Shown here: in pieces, positions 53,897 to 63,095 of the stretch | Layout of the letters: each line of letters starts with the position of its first letter | Position numbering within the stretch: position 1 is the stretch's first letter | Origin: UBA2330 sp049293015 | Lineage (GTDB): Bacteria > Bacteroidota > Ignavibacteria > Tepidaquicellales > Tepidaquicellaceae | Direction of reading: 5' to 3' | DNA length: 64,000 bases | Assembly: GCA_049293015.1 (NCBI GenBank) | Contig: JBATSB010000022.1 | Span: forward strand, 62,001-126,000 | Translations under genes and position numbers: made by a program | Notes under the pieces: model-generated | Seen by the model: the letters and a program-made list of their open reading frames with translations, nothing else | The model's database searches: none | Told to the model about the DNA's origin: nothing

Positions 53897-54655
53897 TTAT
53901 ACAGACCTGGTAATTATTCTTTGGTTAATTGATTTCCTGCCTTTTAAAATAACTTCAAATCCCGAATAATCGTTTTTGCAAATTCTGTTTGTAAACTTAT
54001 TTGATTCATCAACAAAAAGCTTTTCTAAATATTCAGTAAAATCTTTTCGGGATATAGTATTAATATCTTTATTTTCGAAAGATCTGAATACATTCACATA
54101 AATTTCCGGATGCTGCTCTGCAGTAAAACGATATTCAAAGTGTACACACATTAAATTAAACTTATCAATATTTTCACAAAGATATGATACACCGTTAAAA
54201 AATCTGTAAGGCATTCGTTCATTGGGAATGATCTCCCCCTGCGGGAAAATCCATAGATATCTGTTTTTACCGGTCAGAATTTTTTTGCAGAATTTTAATG
54301 TTCTGAACGAACTGAATTTATTTTTTCTTTCAAGTGGGATTGCGCCTATTTTATTGAAATATCTGTGTCTGCTTAAATCTACTGTATCCATCAGGCAGTA
54401 TGCATTTCCTTTTAATACATAATTTGAGATCCAGTTAAGAAGTACACCATCCCACCAGTTAGAATGATTGACACAGATTATTACAGGAGAGTTTTCTTTT
54501 GCAGAGATTTGAACAATTTCATCAAGTAGCTTTTTTCCTTTAAAGTTTATTCGCAAAAAATTTCTTTTTAAAGAATACTTAAAATAGATCCTGAAAAAAA
54601 AATCTAGAAAAGGGTTCTTTTTTTCACTTAGTATTAAATTTATATTTTCACTCAA
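53897..54655 (-). CDS. PlsC-type acyltransferase
   Basis: A 252-residue protein with the lysophospholipid acyltransferase motifs NHSNWWD (His64, Asp69) and IFPQGEI near 136-142. It probably moves an acyl chain from CoA or ACP to a lipid hydroxyl; a carotenoid-glycoside acyltransferase (CruD-like) is an alternative, given the CrtC-like neighbour. It is the last gene of the nadE-ggt-acyltransferase unit, 15 bp after ggt. Confidence 0.8.
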   Translation of the reverse strand: MSENINLILSEKKNPFLDFFFRIYFKYSLKRNFLRINFKGKKLLDEIVQISAKENSPVIICVNHSNWWDGVLLNWISNYVLKGNAYCLMDTVDLSRHRYFNKIGAIPLERKNKFSSFRTLKFCKKILTGKNRYLWIFPQGEIIPNERMPYRFFNGVSYLCENIDKFNLMCVHFEYRFTAEQHPEIYVNVFRSFENKDINTISRKDFTEYLEKLFVDESNKFTNRICKNDYSGFEVILKGRKSINQRIITRSV

Positions 54656-54670
54656 GTCTGTTAAGGAAAA

Positions 54671-56341
54671 TTAAAAACCTACAGAGCTGCCGTAGCCTCT
54701 TCTGTCTGAATGTCCGGTCATTGTACCATCATCACTTATCAATATTGCATTCACTCTTCCGAAATCACTTATATTTTTAAAAGAATAACCCATACTTTCA
54801 AGAGAATTTTTGACTTCTTTATTTACCATTTCATTTTCAATCTGGATCTCATCAGGCAGCCACTGATGATGAAATCGGGGAGAGTCAATTGCATCTTCAA
54901 GACTCATATTATGATCGATCAGATTTATAATGGTCTGAAGTACAGTGGTAATTATCCGTCCGCCTCCGGGAGATCCAACTACCAGATAGGGCTTATCATT
55001 TTTAAAAACAATTGTAGGAGTCATTGAGCTGAGCATTCTTTTCTCGGGCTGAATTGCATTTGCATCATTTCCGACTAATCCGTAAATATTAGGAACACCA
55101 GGCTTTGAAACAAAATCATCCATTTCATTATTAAGAAAAAATCCTGCACCATCTACGACCTGTTTATTTCCGAATACATCATTTATAGTTGTAGTTACTG
55201 AAACAAGATTTCCGTTTCCGTCAGCGACACTATAATGTGTTGTTTCTTTACTTTCATTTCCAAATGGATCGCCTGCTTTAATTATTTTACTATTACCTGC
55301 CTGATCTGTAACAAAATCTTTCATTCTTTCTTTTGCATAATCCTTTGATGTCATAACTTCAATCGGAACATTTACAAAATCAGCATCACCCATAAACTCG
55401 CTTCTATCAGAATAAACTCTCCGCATTGCTTCTGTCATTACTTGAATATTTTCTGAACTTCCGTATCCCGTCTTTGCTAAGTCATAATTTTCAAGAATAT
55501 TTAAAAGATAGATGAGACTAATACCACCGCTGCTTGGAGGTCCCATAGAAATAATGTCATAACCTCTGTAAGTTCCTTTTACCACAACTCTCTCGGCTGG
55601 CTGATACCTTTCGAGATCCTCATAAGTGATCATTCCATTAGAATTTATCATAAGCTGAACGATCTTTTCAGCAACTTCACCTTTATAAAATCCGTCTCTT
55701 CCTTTTTGGCTTACAGCTTTCAGAGTATTTGCAAGATCTTTTTGGATTAATCTTTCACCTGTTTTAAATTTACCGCCAAATATTTTCATAGTTCCACCGA
55801 ACTGTGTAAACTCTGACTGATAAGAGTTTAAAGCATTTGCCAATCCTTCTTCTATAAAAAAACCTGTATCTGCTATACTAACCGCGTAACTCAAAATTTC
55901 TGATCTGCTTTTTGTACCAAATTTATCTAAAGCATAAAGCATTCCTGCCACTGAGCCGGGCACACCTGCAGCAAGACTTCCTGTAGTGCTGAGATCGTCA
56001 ATTACATTTCCGTTTTTATCAAGATACATATCCTTGAATGCAGCTAGAGGAGCTTTTTCTCTGTAATCAATTGATGTATTAAATAATTTTCCGTTTTCGT
56101 TCAAATGAATGATCATAAAGCCGCCTCCACCAAGATTTCCCGCCTGCGGGTAAACTACTGCAAGTGTAAAACCAACTCCGACGGCAGCATCTACAGCATT
56201 GCCGCCTTTTTTCATTATATCAATTCCGACCTGTGTAGCTAAGTCACTGGCAGAACTCACCATTCCGCCTTTATCATTTGAGTATGAATTGCAGGAAAGG
56301 AAAAGAAATGAAATTAAGAAAAGAAAGTTTTTAATAAACAT
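54671..56341 (-). CDS. ggt: Gamma-glutamyltransferase, exported
   Basis: A 556-residue enzyme with a lipoprotein-like start (LISFLFLSCNSYSND). The self-cleavage and nucleophile Thr is in SKETTHYSVAD near residue 365. SSMTPTIVF and GSPGGGRI, the glutamate-binding region, are present. It hydrolyses or transfers the gamma-glutamyl group of glutathione or other gamma-glutamyl compounds outside the cytoplasm. It lies between nadE (9 bp) and the acyltransferase (15 bp). Confidence 0.95.
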   Translation of the reverse strand: MFIKNFLFLISFLFLSCNSYSNDKGGMVSSASDLATQVGIDIMKKGGNAVDAAVGVGFTLAVVYPQAGNLGGGGFMIIHLNENGKLFNTSIDYREKAPLAAFKDMYLDKNGNVIDDLSTTGSLAAGVPGSVAGMLYALDKFGTKSRSEILSYAVSIADTGFFIEEGLANALNSYQSEFTQFGGTMKIFGGKFKTGERLIQKDLANTLKAVSQKGRDGFYKGEVAEKIVQLMINSNGMITYEDLERYQPAERVVVKGTYRGYDIISMGPPSSGGISLIYLLNILENYDLAKTGYGSSENIQVMTEAMRRVYSDRSEFMGDADFVNVPIEVMTSKDYAKERMKDFVTDQAGNSKIIKAGDPFGNESKETTHYSVADGNGNLVSVTTTINDVFGNKQVVDGAGFFLNNEMDDFVSKPGVPNIYGLVGNDANAIQPEKRMLSSMTPTIVFKNDKPYLVVGSPGGGRIITTVLQTIINLIDHNMSLEDAIDSPRFHHQWLPDEIQIENEMVNKEVKNSLESMGYSFKNISDFGRVNAILISDDGTMTGHSDRRGYGSSVGF

Positions 56342-56350
56342 ATTTAAAAT

Positions 56351-57169
56351 TTAAGTATTCCAATCCCTGTTGTATCTGAAATCAATGTTTACGGTTCTGT
56401 TTGAAACTTTTGCAATCAGCGGTGGAAGTCTTTTGAACTGACTTCTGATGATAAGCGAGTTAATTCTTTTCATAAAATTATCATTATAGCCAGCATTCTC
56501 TAAATATTCTGCTGATCTTCTTTCGTCAACTTTGTCAAATAAATATTTATCAATTTCATCATATGAAAAACCCAGTTCATCCTCATCAGTCTGACCTTTC
56601 CACAGATCGGCTGAAGGCTTTTTATTAATAATATTTTCAGGAACATTTAAATGACGGGCAAGTCCTCTGATCTGAGTTTTATACAGATCGCCGATCGGAT
56701 TTATTGCCGATGCGGAATCACCAAAAATAGTTGAATATCCAAGAAGTATCTCGGTTTTATTACTTGTACCTATCACTAAGGAATTATTTGCAGCTGACTC
56801 ATCATAAAGAAGGATCATTCTTACTCGCGCCATTATATTTCCTTTTCTAACATTGGAAATTTTTTTATCACCGATATTTTTTATTAATGTATCTACAGTT
56901 TCGCTGATATCGATTATTTTTGATTGAACTTTTAGAATATCAGCTACTTTTAAGGCATCAGTCAAACTGTCTTTACTGCTTGTCTTATATGGCATTAAAA
57001 TACAGGTGACATTTTTATTCCCAAAAGCTTTTGCAGATAAAAATGCAGATACTGCAGAATCAATACCGCCCGATAAACCAATGACAGCTTTTTTAATGCC
57101 AATTCTGTGAGTTTCATTTCTTAAAAAACCTGTTAAAACTTTTTCTGTATGATCGTAATTTAAATTCAT
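56351..57169 (-). CDS. nadE: NAD synthetase, ammonia-dependent type
   Basis: A 272-residue N-type ATP pyrophosphatase with SGGIDS at 33-38 and the conserved NKTEILLGYSTIFGD (activation loop) and SADLWKGQTDEDELG. It has no glutaminase domain, so it should use ammonia. It is first in the nadE-ggt-acyltransferase unit. Confidence 0.95.
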   Translation of the reverse strand: MNLNYDHTEKVLTGFLRNETHRIGIKKAVIGLSGGIDSAVSAFLSAKAFGNKNVTCILMPYKTSSKDSLTDALKVADILKVQSKIIDISETVDTLIKNIGDKKISNVRKGNIMARVRMILLYDESAANNSLVIGTSNKTEILLGYSTIFGDSASAINPIGDLYKTQIRGLARHLNVPENIINKKPSADLWKGQTDEDELGFSYDEIDKYLFDKVDERRSAEYLENAGYNDNFMKRINSLIIRSQFKRLPPLIAKVSNRTVNIDFRYNRDWNT

Positions 57170-57183
57170 AATTTTAAAATTTC

Positions 57184-57216
57184 AAAAAAAAAGCCGACCA
57201 AATAATATGGCCGGCT
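57184..57216 (-). terminator. Intrinsic terminator of the 82-residue gene
   Basis: On the minus strand AGCCGGCC pairs with GGTCGGCT over a short loop, with one A-C mismatch, and is followed by at least eight T residues. It lies 21 nt after the stop of the gene at 57237-57485 and just upstream of nadE. Confidence 0.75.
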
Positions 57217-57236
57217 GTTTTGAAAAAAAAGCTTAT

Positions 57237-57485
57237 TTATTTTGATACTTGATAAACAATCTTTCTTATTGTATCAAACTGTAAATATGGAAATAATTCC
57301 TGGATTTTATCTATTGCTTCACCAGCGCTCATTTCTCTGCGCATTTCTTTATACATTTGTCTTATTTTGTAATCTCTTATAGCTTTTTCATCAAGGAGTT
57401 TATACTTTTTCAAGGTATTGTATACATTATCATCTATAAGCTCACTTAAAGGGTTGTCGCTTTTTGATTTTACTGCTGGTTTCAA
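57237..57485 (-). CDS. Small conserved-looking helical protein
   Basis: An 82-residue basic, helical protein: SELIDDNVYNTLKKYKLLDE, RDYKIRQMYKEMRREMSAGE, then a C-terminal helix FDTIRKIVYQVSK. It has its own promoter-like sequence and terminator, so it is a real short gene. It resembles small DNA- or RNA-binding helical proteins in charge, but I recognise no family. Confidence 0.6.
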   Translation of the reverse strand: MKPAVKSKSDNPLSELIDDNVYNTLKKYKLLDEKAIRDYKIRQMYKEMRREMSAGEAIDKIQELFPYLQFDTIRKIVYQVSK

Positions 57486-57581
57486 ATTGTAATTCTCCTT
57501 ATCTAAGTTAAGTTTTTAAAGTTTTTTCAACAAAATTCGAATTTCTTTAATAAATCGAATTTATTATGAAATTTTCCTATA

Positions 57582-57613
57582 CAAATATACGGTAAAAACA
57601 ATAGTAAAGTCAA
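57582..57613 (-). promoter_or_regulatory. Bacteroidota-type promoter of the 82-residue gene
   Basis: On the minus strand TTG (57613-57611), then 21 bp, then TATATTTG (57589-57582) fit the -33/-7 promoter form of Bacteroidota. It lies 97 nt before the start at 57485. Confidence 0.45.
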
Positions 57614-57744
57614 TATTGCATTTTAAAAATATTTAAAGACCATAATTTTAATATCTTGTTTTTATTTTTTATAGTATATTGTATGATAATTTTAAACTTT
57701 TATAAACTCTTTAGAAGTTCCATTCAGTAGATTTAATTAAATAG

Positions 57745-59574
57745 ATGTTATTTAAAAAAGTAGTATTCTTCTTATATTTTCTTTCTGTTTTATCCTTATG
57801 TCAAAACTCATATTCACAGAAATCAGATTATCTGGAATTCTCAGTCTCAGCAGACAGGAAATTTTTTTCTGATATTGACACTATAAAACTCGCTTTAGAA
57901 ATAAAGATAAATAAGCCTTACCACATAAATTCCTATAAGGTCGAAGATCCAACATTGATCAGTACAACAGTCACTGTCACTGAAGATAATTTCAATTTCA
58001 TTAATTCATATTTTCCTGAATCTGAAAGATTAAAGTTTGAATTTTCAGAGAATGAAATAGATGTATATGAAGGAATTATTACAGTTGGTATTATCTTAAC
58101 TGCTAAAGAAAATATTGTGGACGGAAGTTATAAATTACCTGTTAAGCTTTCTTTTCAGGCATGTGATAATAAAGTATGCTATCCGCCTAAAACACTCATA
58201 GATACAGTTACAATTAATATAAATAATAGCAAGAGATCAGAGAACAGACAAAATGCGGAATTATTTTCTAGAATAGATTTTAACAAACCGACGGGTGAAA
58301 ATTCAAATATTGTAACTGGTTCAGAGAAATTAAAAGAAAATGTAAGGACTGAATCTCCGGTCTCACAGGAAGATGAAGTATCAAACTGGATGGAAGAGAA
58401 AGGTCTCTTTGTTTCATTGATTCTGATCTTTCTTGGCGGATTAGCTCTAAATCTTACACCATGTGTTTATCCGTTAATTCCGATTACAGTCAGTTTTTTT
58501 GGTGCGCAGTCAAGCGGCAGTAAATCACAAAGTATTCTAATGGGAGTATTTTATGCTTTGGGAATGTCTATAACTTATTCTGCACTGGGAGTTTTTGCAG
58601 CTCTGACTGGAAGTCTGCTTGGAACAGCTTTACAAAACCCTATTGTAATTATTTTTATTGCCCTGATAATGCTGGCTTTAGGACTAAGTATGTTTGGATT
58701 GTTTGAGATCAAAGTACCTCAGGGACTTGCTCAGATGGGAAATAAAAACCGTTCAGGATATCTTGGTTCGGTATTCATGGGACTCACTGTTGGTTTTATT
58801 GCAGCGCCATGCATTGGACCATTTGTTTTGAGTCTACTGGTGTTTGTAGGAAAGACAGGTAACCCTTTTACAGGATTTTTGCTTTTCTTTATTTTATCAA
58901 TGGGATTAGGATTACCTTATGTTTTTCTTGCCGCATCTTCCAGTTCGATCAGTAAACTTCCAAGATCCGGTGAATGGATGGAAGGCATTAAAGTAGTATT
59001 CGGATTCATTCTTTTTGGAATGGCGTTTAATACTCTTGAACCACTTATTTCAAAGGAAATTTTTAAAGTAGCATTTCCGTTGTACATAATTCTTTCCGGA
59101 GCATATCTTTTACTATTTGACAATAAAGGAAAGACTTCTAAAGTATATACAGATATTAAATATTTTATTGCGATATTGGCTGTGATTTACGGAACCTGGA
59201 ACTTGAAACCTGAAGGTGCTGTCGAAGAAGTAAAATGGCAGATGCATACATCTCTTCAGTCAATTGAAAGCAGTATTAATTCAGGAAACAAACCTGTGAT
59301 GATTGATTTTTATGCTGACTGGTGTGCACAATGTAAAGAACTTGATGAATATACCTATACCGATCCTGAAGTTGCAGAGCTTTCAAAAAATTTCAATAAT
59401 ATTAAAGTTGACCTGACAAAGGAAAATACAGAGATCTCAAATAAATTTGACATAAAAGGACTTCCGGTTGTTATATTCATGAACGCAGACGGAGAAGAAA
59501 TTAAGGAACTGAGAGTTACCGGATTTGAAAATCCTGAAGAATTTAAGAAAAAAATTAATTCAATTTTAAAATAA
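57745..59574 (+). CDS. dsbD: Thiol:disulfide interchange protein DsbD
   Basis: A 609-residue inner-membrane electron carrier. After a signal peptide, the periplasmic alpha domain has Cys140 and Cys145 (QACDNKVCYPP). The membrane part (about 220-490) carries TPCVYPL and AAPCIGP cysteines, and the C-terminal thioredoxin domain has WCAQC near 526-530. It passes electrons from cytoplasmic thioredoxin to periplasmic targets. It is the first gene of a four-gene plus-strand unit. Confidence 0.95.
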   Translation: MLFKKVVFFLYFLSVLSLCQNSYSQKSDYLEFSVSADRKFFSDIDTIKLALEIKINKPYHINSYKVEDPTLISTTVTVTEDNFNFINSYFPESERLKFEFSENEIDVYEGIITVGIILTAKENIVDGSYKLPVKLSFQACDNKVCYPPKTLIDTVTININNSKRSENRQNAELFSRIDFNKPTGENSNIVTGSEKLKENVRTESPVSQEDEVSNWMEEKGLFVSLILIFLGGLALNLTPCVYPLIPITVSFFGAQSSGSKSQSILMGVFYALGMSITYSALGVFAALTGSLLGTALQNPIVIIFIALIMLALGLSMFGLFEIKVPQGLAQMGNKNRSGYLGSVFMGLTVGFIAAPCIGPFVLSLLVFVGKTGNPFTGFLLFFILSMGLGLPYVFLAASSSSISKLPRSGEWMEGIKVVFGFILFGMAFNTLEPLISKEIFKVAFPLYIILSGAYLLLFDNKGKTSKVYTDIKYFIAILAVIYGTWNLKPEGAVEEVKWQMHTSLQSIESSINSGNKPVMIDFYADWCAQCKELDEYTYTDPEVAELSKNFNNIKVDLTKENTEISNKFDIKGLPVVIFMNADGEEIKELRVTGFENPEEFKKKINSILK

Positions 59575-59592
59575 AAAATTAATAGAATTTTA

Positions 59593-60348
59593 ATGCGAAA
59601 AAAACTTTTTTCAATGCTTTTAATCACAGCACTTTCCTGCAGTTATTCTTTTTCACAAGACAATAACAGCAAATTAAATAATTTTAGTACTTTAGATCTT
59701 AAAGAAAAAATGCTAGCTTCTGAAACAGAAGAAAACAAACCTGAGATAAATACAAATATAACGGCTTCAAAAAAATCACCCGGAATTGCATTATTGCTCT
59801 CATTAGTTCTGCCCGGTGCAGGTCATTATTATCTAGACAGAATGGATGTCGGAAAATATTTTCTTGGTGCTGATGCTGTAGGCTGGATTGGTTTAGTAAC
59901 AATGAATGTATATGGAAATTCGGTTCAGGATGATGCCAGGTCTTATTCCGCAATTCATGCTGACATAACAAATCCTGGCGGACAGGACGATGATTTTTAT
60001 ACAAATATTGGAAGTTATAACAGTGTTTATGAATATAATAACGCTAAATTATCTACAGGCGAATATAATTCTTTATACTCAACAACAGCAAACTATTGGG
60101 ACTGGGATAATATAGACAACAGAAATTTTTATAATTCACAGAGAAAACAAAGTGAACGTATTTATAATAACAGAATTGTCTTCTCAAGTCTTTTAATTGT
60201 CAACAGGATTGTAGCAGGAATCAGCGCTTATCTTATAGGGACCAACACCGGTAAAAAGTCAACATCGATGAATATCAGTCCTGAATTGCTTTATAAAAAA
60301 GACCTGACCCTTGACGGATTTTTATTGAACATTAATAAGAATTTTTAA
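59593..60348 (+). CDS. Exported DUF5683-like protein, copy 1
   Basis: A 251-residue protein with a signal peptide and a DUF5683-type core (KKSPGIALLLSLVLPGAGHYYLDR, then VGKYFLGADAVGWIGLV). The core hairpin resembles the beginning of membrane or outer-membrane proteins common in Bacteroidota. It pairs with the similar protein at 61099-62088, with truA between them. Function unknown. Confidence 0.65.
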   Translation: MRKKLFSMLLITALSCSYSFSQDNNSKLNNFSTLDLKEKMLASETEENKPEINTNITASKKSPGIALLLSLVLPGAGHYYLDRMDVGKYFLGADAVGWIGLVTMNVYGNSVQDDARSYSAIHADITNPGGQDDDFYTNIGSYNSVYEYNNAKLSTGEYNSLYSTTANYWDWDNIDNRNFYNSQRKQSERIYNNRIVFSSLLIVNRIVAGISAYLIGTNTGKKSTSMNISPELLYKKDLTLDGFLLNINKNF

Positions 60349-60356
60349 ATTAAGTT

Positions 60357-61091
60357 TTGTTTAATTACAGGCTAACTATCGAATACGACGGAAGGAATTT
60401 CAAAGGTTGGCAGAAACAAAAGATTACAAAAGAAACTATCCAGCAATATTTAGAAGATTCAATTGAAATAATTTTAAAGGAAAAAGTTACTTTGTATGGA
60501 GCAGGGCGGACTGATGCAGGTGTGAGTGCATTTCATCAGAATGCTAACTTTAAGTCAGAGAAAAAATTTGAAGAAAAAAAATTTTTATATTCACTGAACT
60601 CTATTCTGCCTCTAAGTATTACTGTGAAAGATATCAGAAAAGTAAAATCTGATTTCCATTCCAGATACTCAGCAAAGAAAAGAGAATATCTTTATTTTAT
60701 ATCAAAGGAAAAAAAATCTATAGGTGGAGAGTTTAATTATTTTATAAATTATGAACCTGATTATAAAAAAATTGATGAGTTCATTGAAATAATAAAGGAG
60801 CTGAAATATTTTAAATCATTTTGCAAAAACAGAGAAGATAAACATAACTTTGGAAGTATTATTTATGACTTTGATTATAAAAAAAAGAACAGGGGAAAGG
60901 AAATTATTTTCAGAATTTCAGCAAACAGATTTTTACATTCTATGGTAAGATCAATATTAGGCTGCACTATGGAAATAGCATCATCTAGAAAAGACATTGA
61001 AGAAACTAAATTATCAATCTTAAAAGGAGATAAAATAAGGATTCATTATTTACCATCTAATGCATTATTTTTAAACAAAATCCTTTACTAA
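60357..61091 (+). CDS. truA: tRNA pseudouridine synthase A
   Basis: A 244-residue enzyme that makes pseudouridine at tRNA positions 38-40. The catalytic Asp is in GAGRTDAGVSAFHQ near residue 52. The start is TTG at 60357, because the family consensus RLTIEYDG begins at once and no ATG fits. It lies 8 bp after one DUF5683-like gene and 7 bp before the other. Confidence 0.95.
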   Translation: MFNYRLTIEYDGRNFKGWQKQKITKETIQQYLEDSIEIILKEKVTLYGAGRTDAGVSAFHQNANFKSEKKFEEKKFLYSLNSILPLSITVKDIRKVKSDFHSRYSAKKREYLYFISKEKKSIGGEFNYFINYEPDYKKIDEFIEIIKELKYFKSFCKNREDKHNFGSIIYDFDYKKKNRGKEIIFRISANRFLHSMVRSILGCTMEIASSRKDIEETKLSILKGDKIRIHYLPSNALFLNKILY

Positions 61092-61098
61092 ACTTTAC

Positions 61099-62088
61099 AT
61101 GAAAAAGATAAAAGAATTATTACCGGTATTAATATTTCTTGCTTTTACCGGTTTGACATATTCTCAAAGCAGTGAATTAAAAATTGATCAAGAAACTGAG
61201 TTTAAAAAAGAATTCCCTAAAGAACTTCATGCAGATCTGAATTCGGATCATACAGATAATATTTTTTTGAAATCAGAATTAACTGATAAGTTATTGAATC
61301 AGGATCCAAAAAAAAATACTGAATCAAAAAACTATAAAAATTATGAGAAAAATCTGAATCTTGAAAATGTGACTAAATCAGATGAAAAGTCGCCTTATCT
61401 TGGAGCACTATTCTCCGGTATAATCCCGGGAACGGGTGAATTTTATGCCAAGAGTTATATCAAAGCTGCTATATTTTTTGCAATAGAAGTAGGGTTATGG
61501 ACAGCTTATGGTGTTTATGAAGGAAATGGAAATGAGCAGACAGAAAATTATCAGGCATATGCAAATTCAAACTGGAGTGTAAACAAGTATGCACAATGGC
61601 TGGTAGATCAGCAGTTCACAGGGTTTGGAGCAATTACAGATCCTCAAACCACTGATTTAAATAAACTCAGAAGAGAAGTTAACATAGTAGAAGCACAGAA
61701 TTTTTCTCATCAGCTCCCGCCTTACGGTGATCAGCAGTATTATGAATTGATTGGTAAATATCAGAATTTTGTGGTCGGTTGGTCAGATGCAGATCCAAAT
61801 ATTAGTAAAAATTCAGCAAGTCCGAATTATTATGGTACATATAAAACAGCAATGTTTAATAGTTATGCTGTCGACAGACAAAATGCTAATGATTATTACA
61901 ACAAGGCAAACACATCACTTGCACTTGTATTATTGAACCATCTTGTAAGTGCTGCTGATGCAGCATGGAGTGTTTCAATGTTTAATAAGGAATTAAAAGT
62001 AAATACTAATATGAAGTTTAAGAATGTATATGGATATTATGGTGAGACCAAGTTAGTTCCATTTGCAAATTTAAATGTAACTTTCTGA
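61099..62088 (+). CDS. Exported DUF5683-like protein, copy 2
   Basis: A 329-residue protein with a signal peptide and a longer polar N-terminal region (about 25-90) before a core like copy 1 (SPYLGALFSGIIPGTGEFYA, then IKAAIFFAIEVGLWTAYG). The C-terminus alternates aromatic and polar residues. Likely envelope-associated, function unknown. It is convergent with ispE. Confidence 0.65.
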   Translation: MKKIKELLPVLIFLAFTGLTYSQSSELKIDQETEFKKEFPKELHADLNSDHTDNIFLKSELTDKLLNQDPKKNTESKNYKNYEKNLNLENVTKSDEKSPYLGALFSGIIPGTGEFYAKSYIKAAIFFAIEVGLWTAYGVYEGNGNEQTENYQAYANSNWSVNKYAQWLVDQQFTGFGAITDPQTTDLNKLRREVNIVEAQNFSHQLPPYGDQQYYELIGKYQNFVVGWSDADPNISKNSASPNYYGTYKTAMFNSYAVDRQNANDYYNKANTSLALVLLNHLVSAADAAWSVSMFNKELKVNTNMKFKNVYGYYGETKLVPFANLNVTF

Positions 62089-62093
62089 TTAAT

Positions 62094-62966
62094 TTATGCT
62101 TTTGAAATAAAAGTCAGATATTTTTTCTTGATAAATTCTTCACGGCACTTATATATGGTGCCGTTTTTTTTTGTATTAAAAATCCCGTAAATAGTCGCTC
62201 CGGTTCCGCTCATAGAAGAAAAAACAGCTCCTTCATTTAGCATGAAATTTTTAACTTCTTTAAGAACAGGAAATTTCGTAAAGACAAGAGGTTCAAAATC
62301 ATTTATCAGTTCATTTAAAATTTCATTCTCAAATACTTTGATCTTATCAAACTTTTTTTCTCTGACGTTCCCAGATGGAAATCTAAGATTCTCAAAAGCC
62401 CATTTGGTAGAAACATGAAGGTTCGGATTTACAATTAAGATATCATAATTGACCGTAAAATCATTTAATACCTTTAATTTTTCGCCTCTGCCTTCAGCAT
62501 AACAAGGTTTCATTATGAGAAAAAAAGGAACATCACTTCCGATTGATAAAGCGAGATCAATTATTCTGCTTCGGTTACTTTCAATTTCAATTTTAAAATA
62601 GCGTATAAGAAATTTAAGAACAGCTGCAGCATTTGAACTGCCGCCACCAAGACCTCCGCCGACAGGTATATTTTTCATTAAGTCTATTTCAATTTTAAAA
62701 GGAACTCTAATTCTGAATTCATTAAAAAAATTCAGAACTGCTTTGTAACAAAGATTATCAGTATTTAATGGTATGTAGGATTTATTCGATTTAAGAATTA
62801 CGGAATTAAATTCTGTATCAGATTTTTCTATTTTAAAACCAATTTCATCATAGATCTTTACAGGGTAAAATATTGTCTCAATGTCATGGAATCCGTCGCT
62901 GCGTTTACTCAAAATCCGTAATCCCAGATTTATTTTGGGATAAGATCTTATCGTAATTTGTTCCAT
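62094..62966 (-). CDS. ispE: 4-diphosphocytidyl-2-C-methyl-D-erythritol kinase
   Basis: A 290-residue GHMP kinase of the non-mevalonate isoprenoid pathway. The ATP loop PVGGGLGGGSSNAAA lies near 96-110. It also has an IRSYPKINLGLRILSKRSDGFHDI start and SMSGTGATIYGIF near the end. It follows fabH on the minus strand, but a terminator lies between them. Confidence 0.95.
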   Translation of the reverse strand: MEQITIRSYPKINLGLRILSKRSDGFHDIETIFYPVKIYDEIGFKIEKSDTEFNSVILKSNKSYIPLNTDNLCYKAVLNFFNEFRIRVPFKIEIDLMKNIPVGGGLGGGSSNAAAVLKFLIRYFKIEIESNRSRIIDLALSIGSDVPFFLIMKPCYAEGRGEKLKVLNDFTVNYDILIVNPNLHVSTKWAFENLRFPSGNVREKKFDKIKVFENEILNELINDFEPLVFTKFPVLKEVKNFMLNEGAVFSSMSGTGATIYGIFNTKKNGTIYKCREEFIKKKYLTFISKA

Positions 62967-63026
62967 GATATTAAATTAAATATACAAAATTATTATAATC
63001 CAGCTCTTTAAAAAATGTATGAAAAA

Positions 63027-63058
63027 AATCCCCGGCTTTACAAAAATTGCCGGGGATT
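63027..63058 (-). terminator. Intrinsic terminator of fabH
   Basis: AATCCCCGGC (63027-63036) and GCCGGGGATT (63049-63058) form a perfect 10-bp GC-rich stem with a 12-nt loop. On the minus strand a T run follows, 37 nt after the fabH stop. Confidence 0.85.
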
Positions 63059-63095
63059 GTAATAAAATGAATATTTTAAAGTTTTACTTATTTTT

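Noticed and set aside
48790..62088. ATG starts for the DMT transporter, CrtC-like and truA genes
   Set aside because: TTG starts at 48790, 52923 and 60357 keep the family N-termini; ATG choices cut into them.
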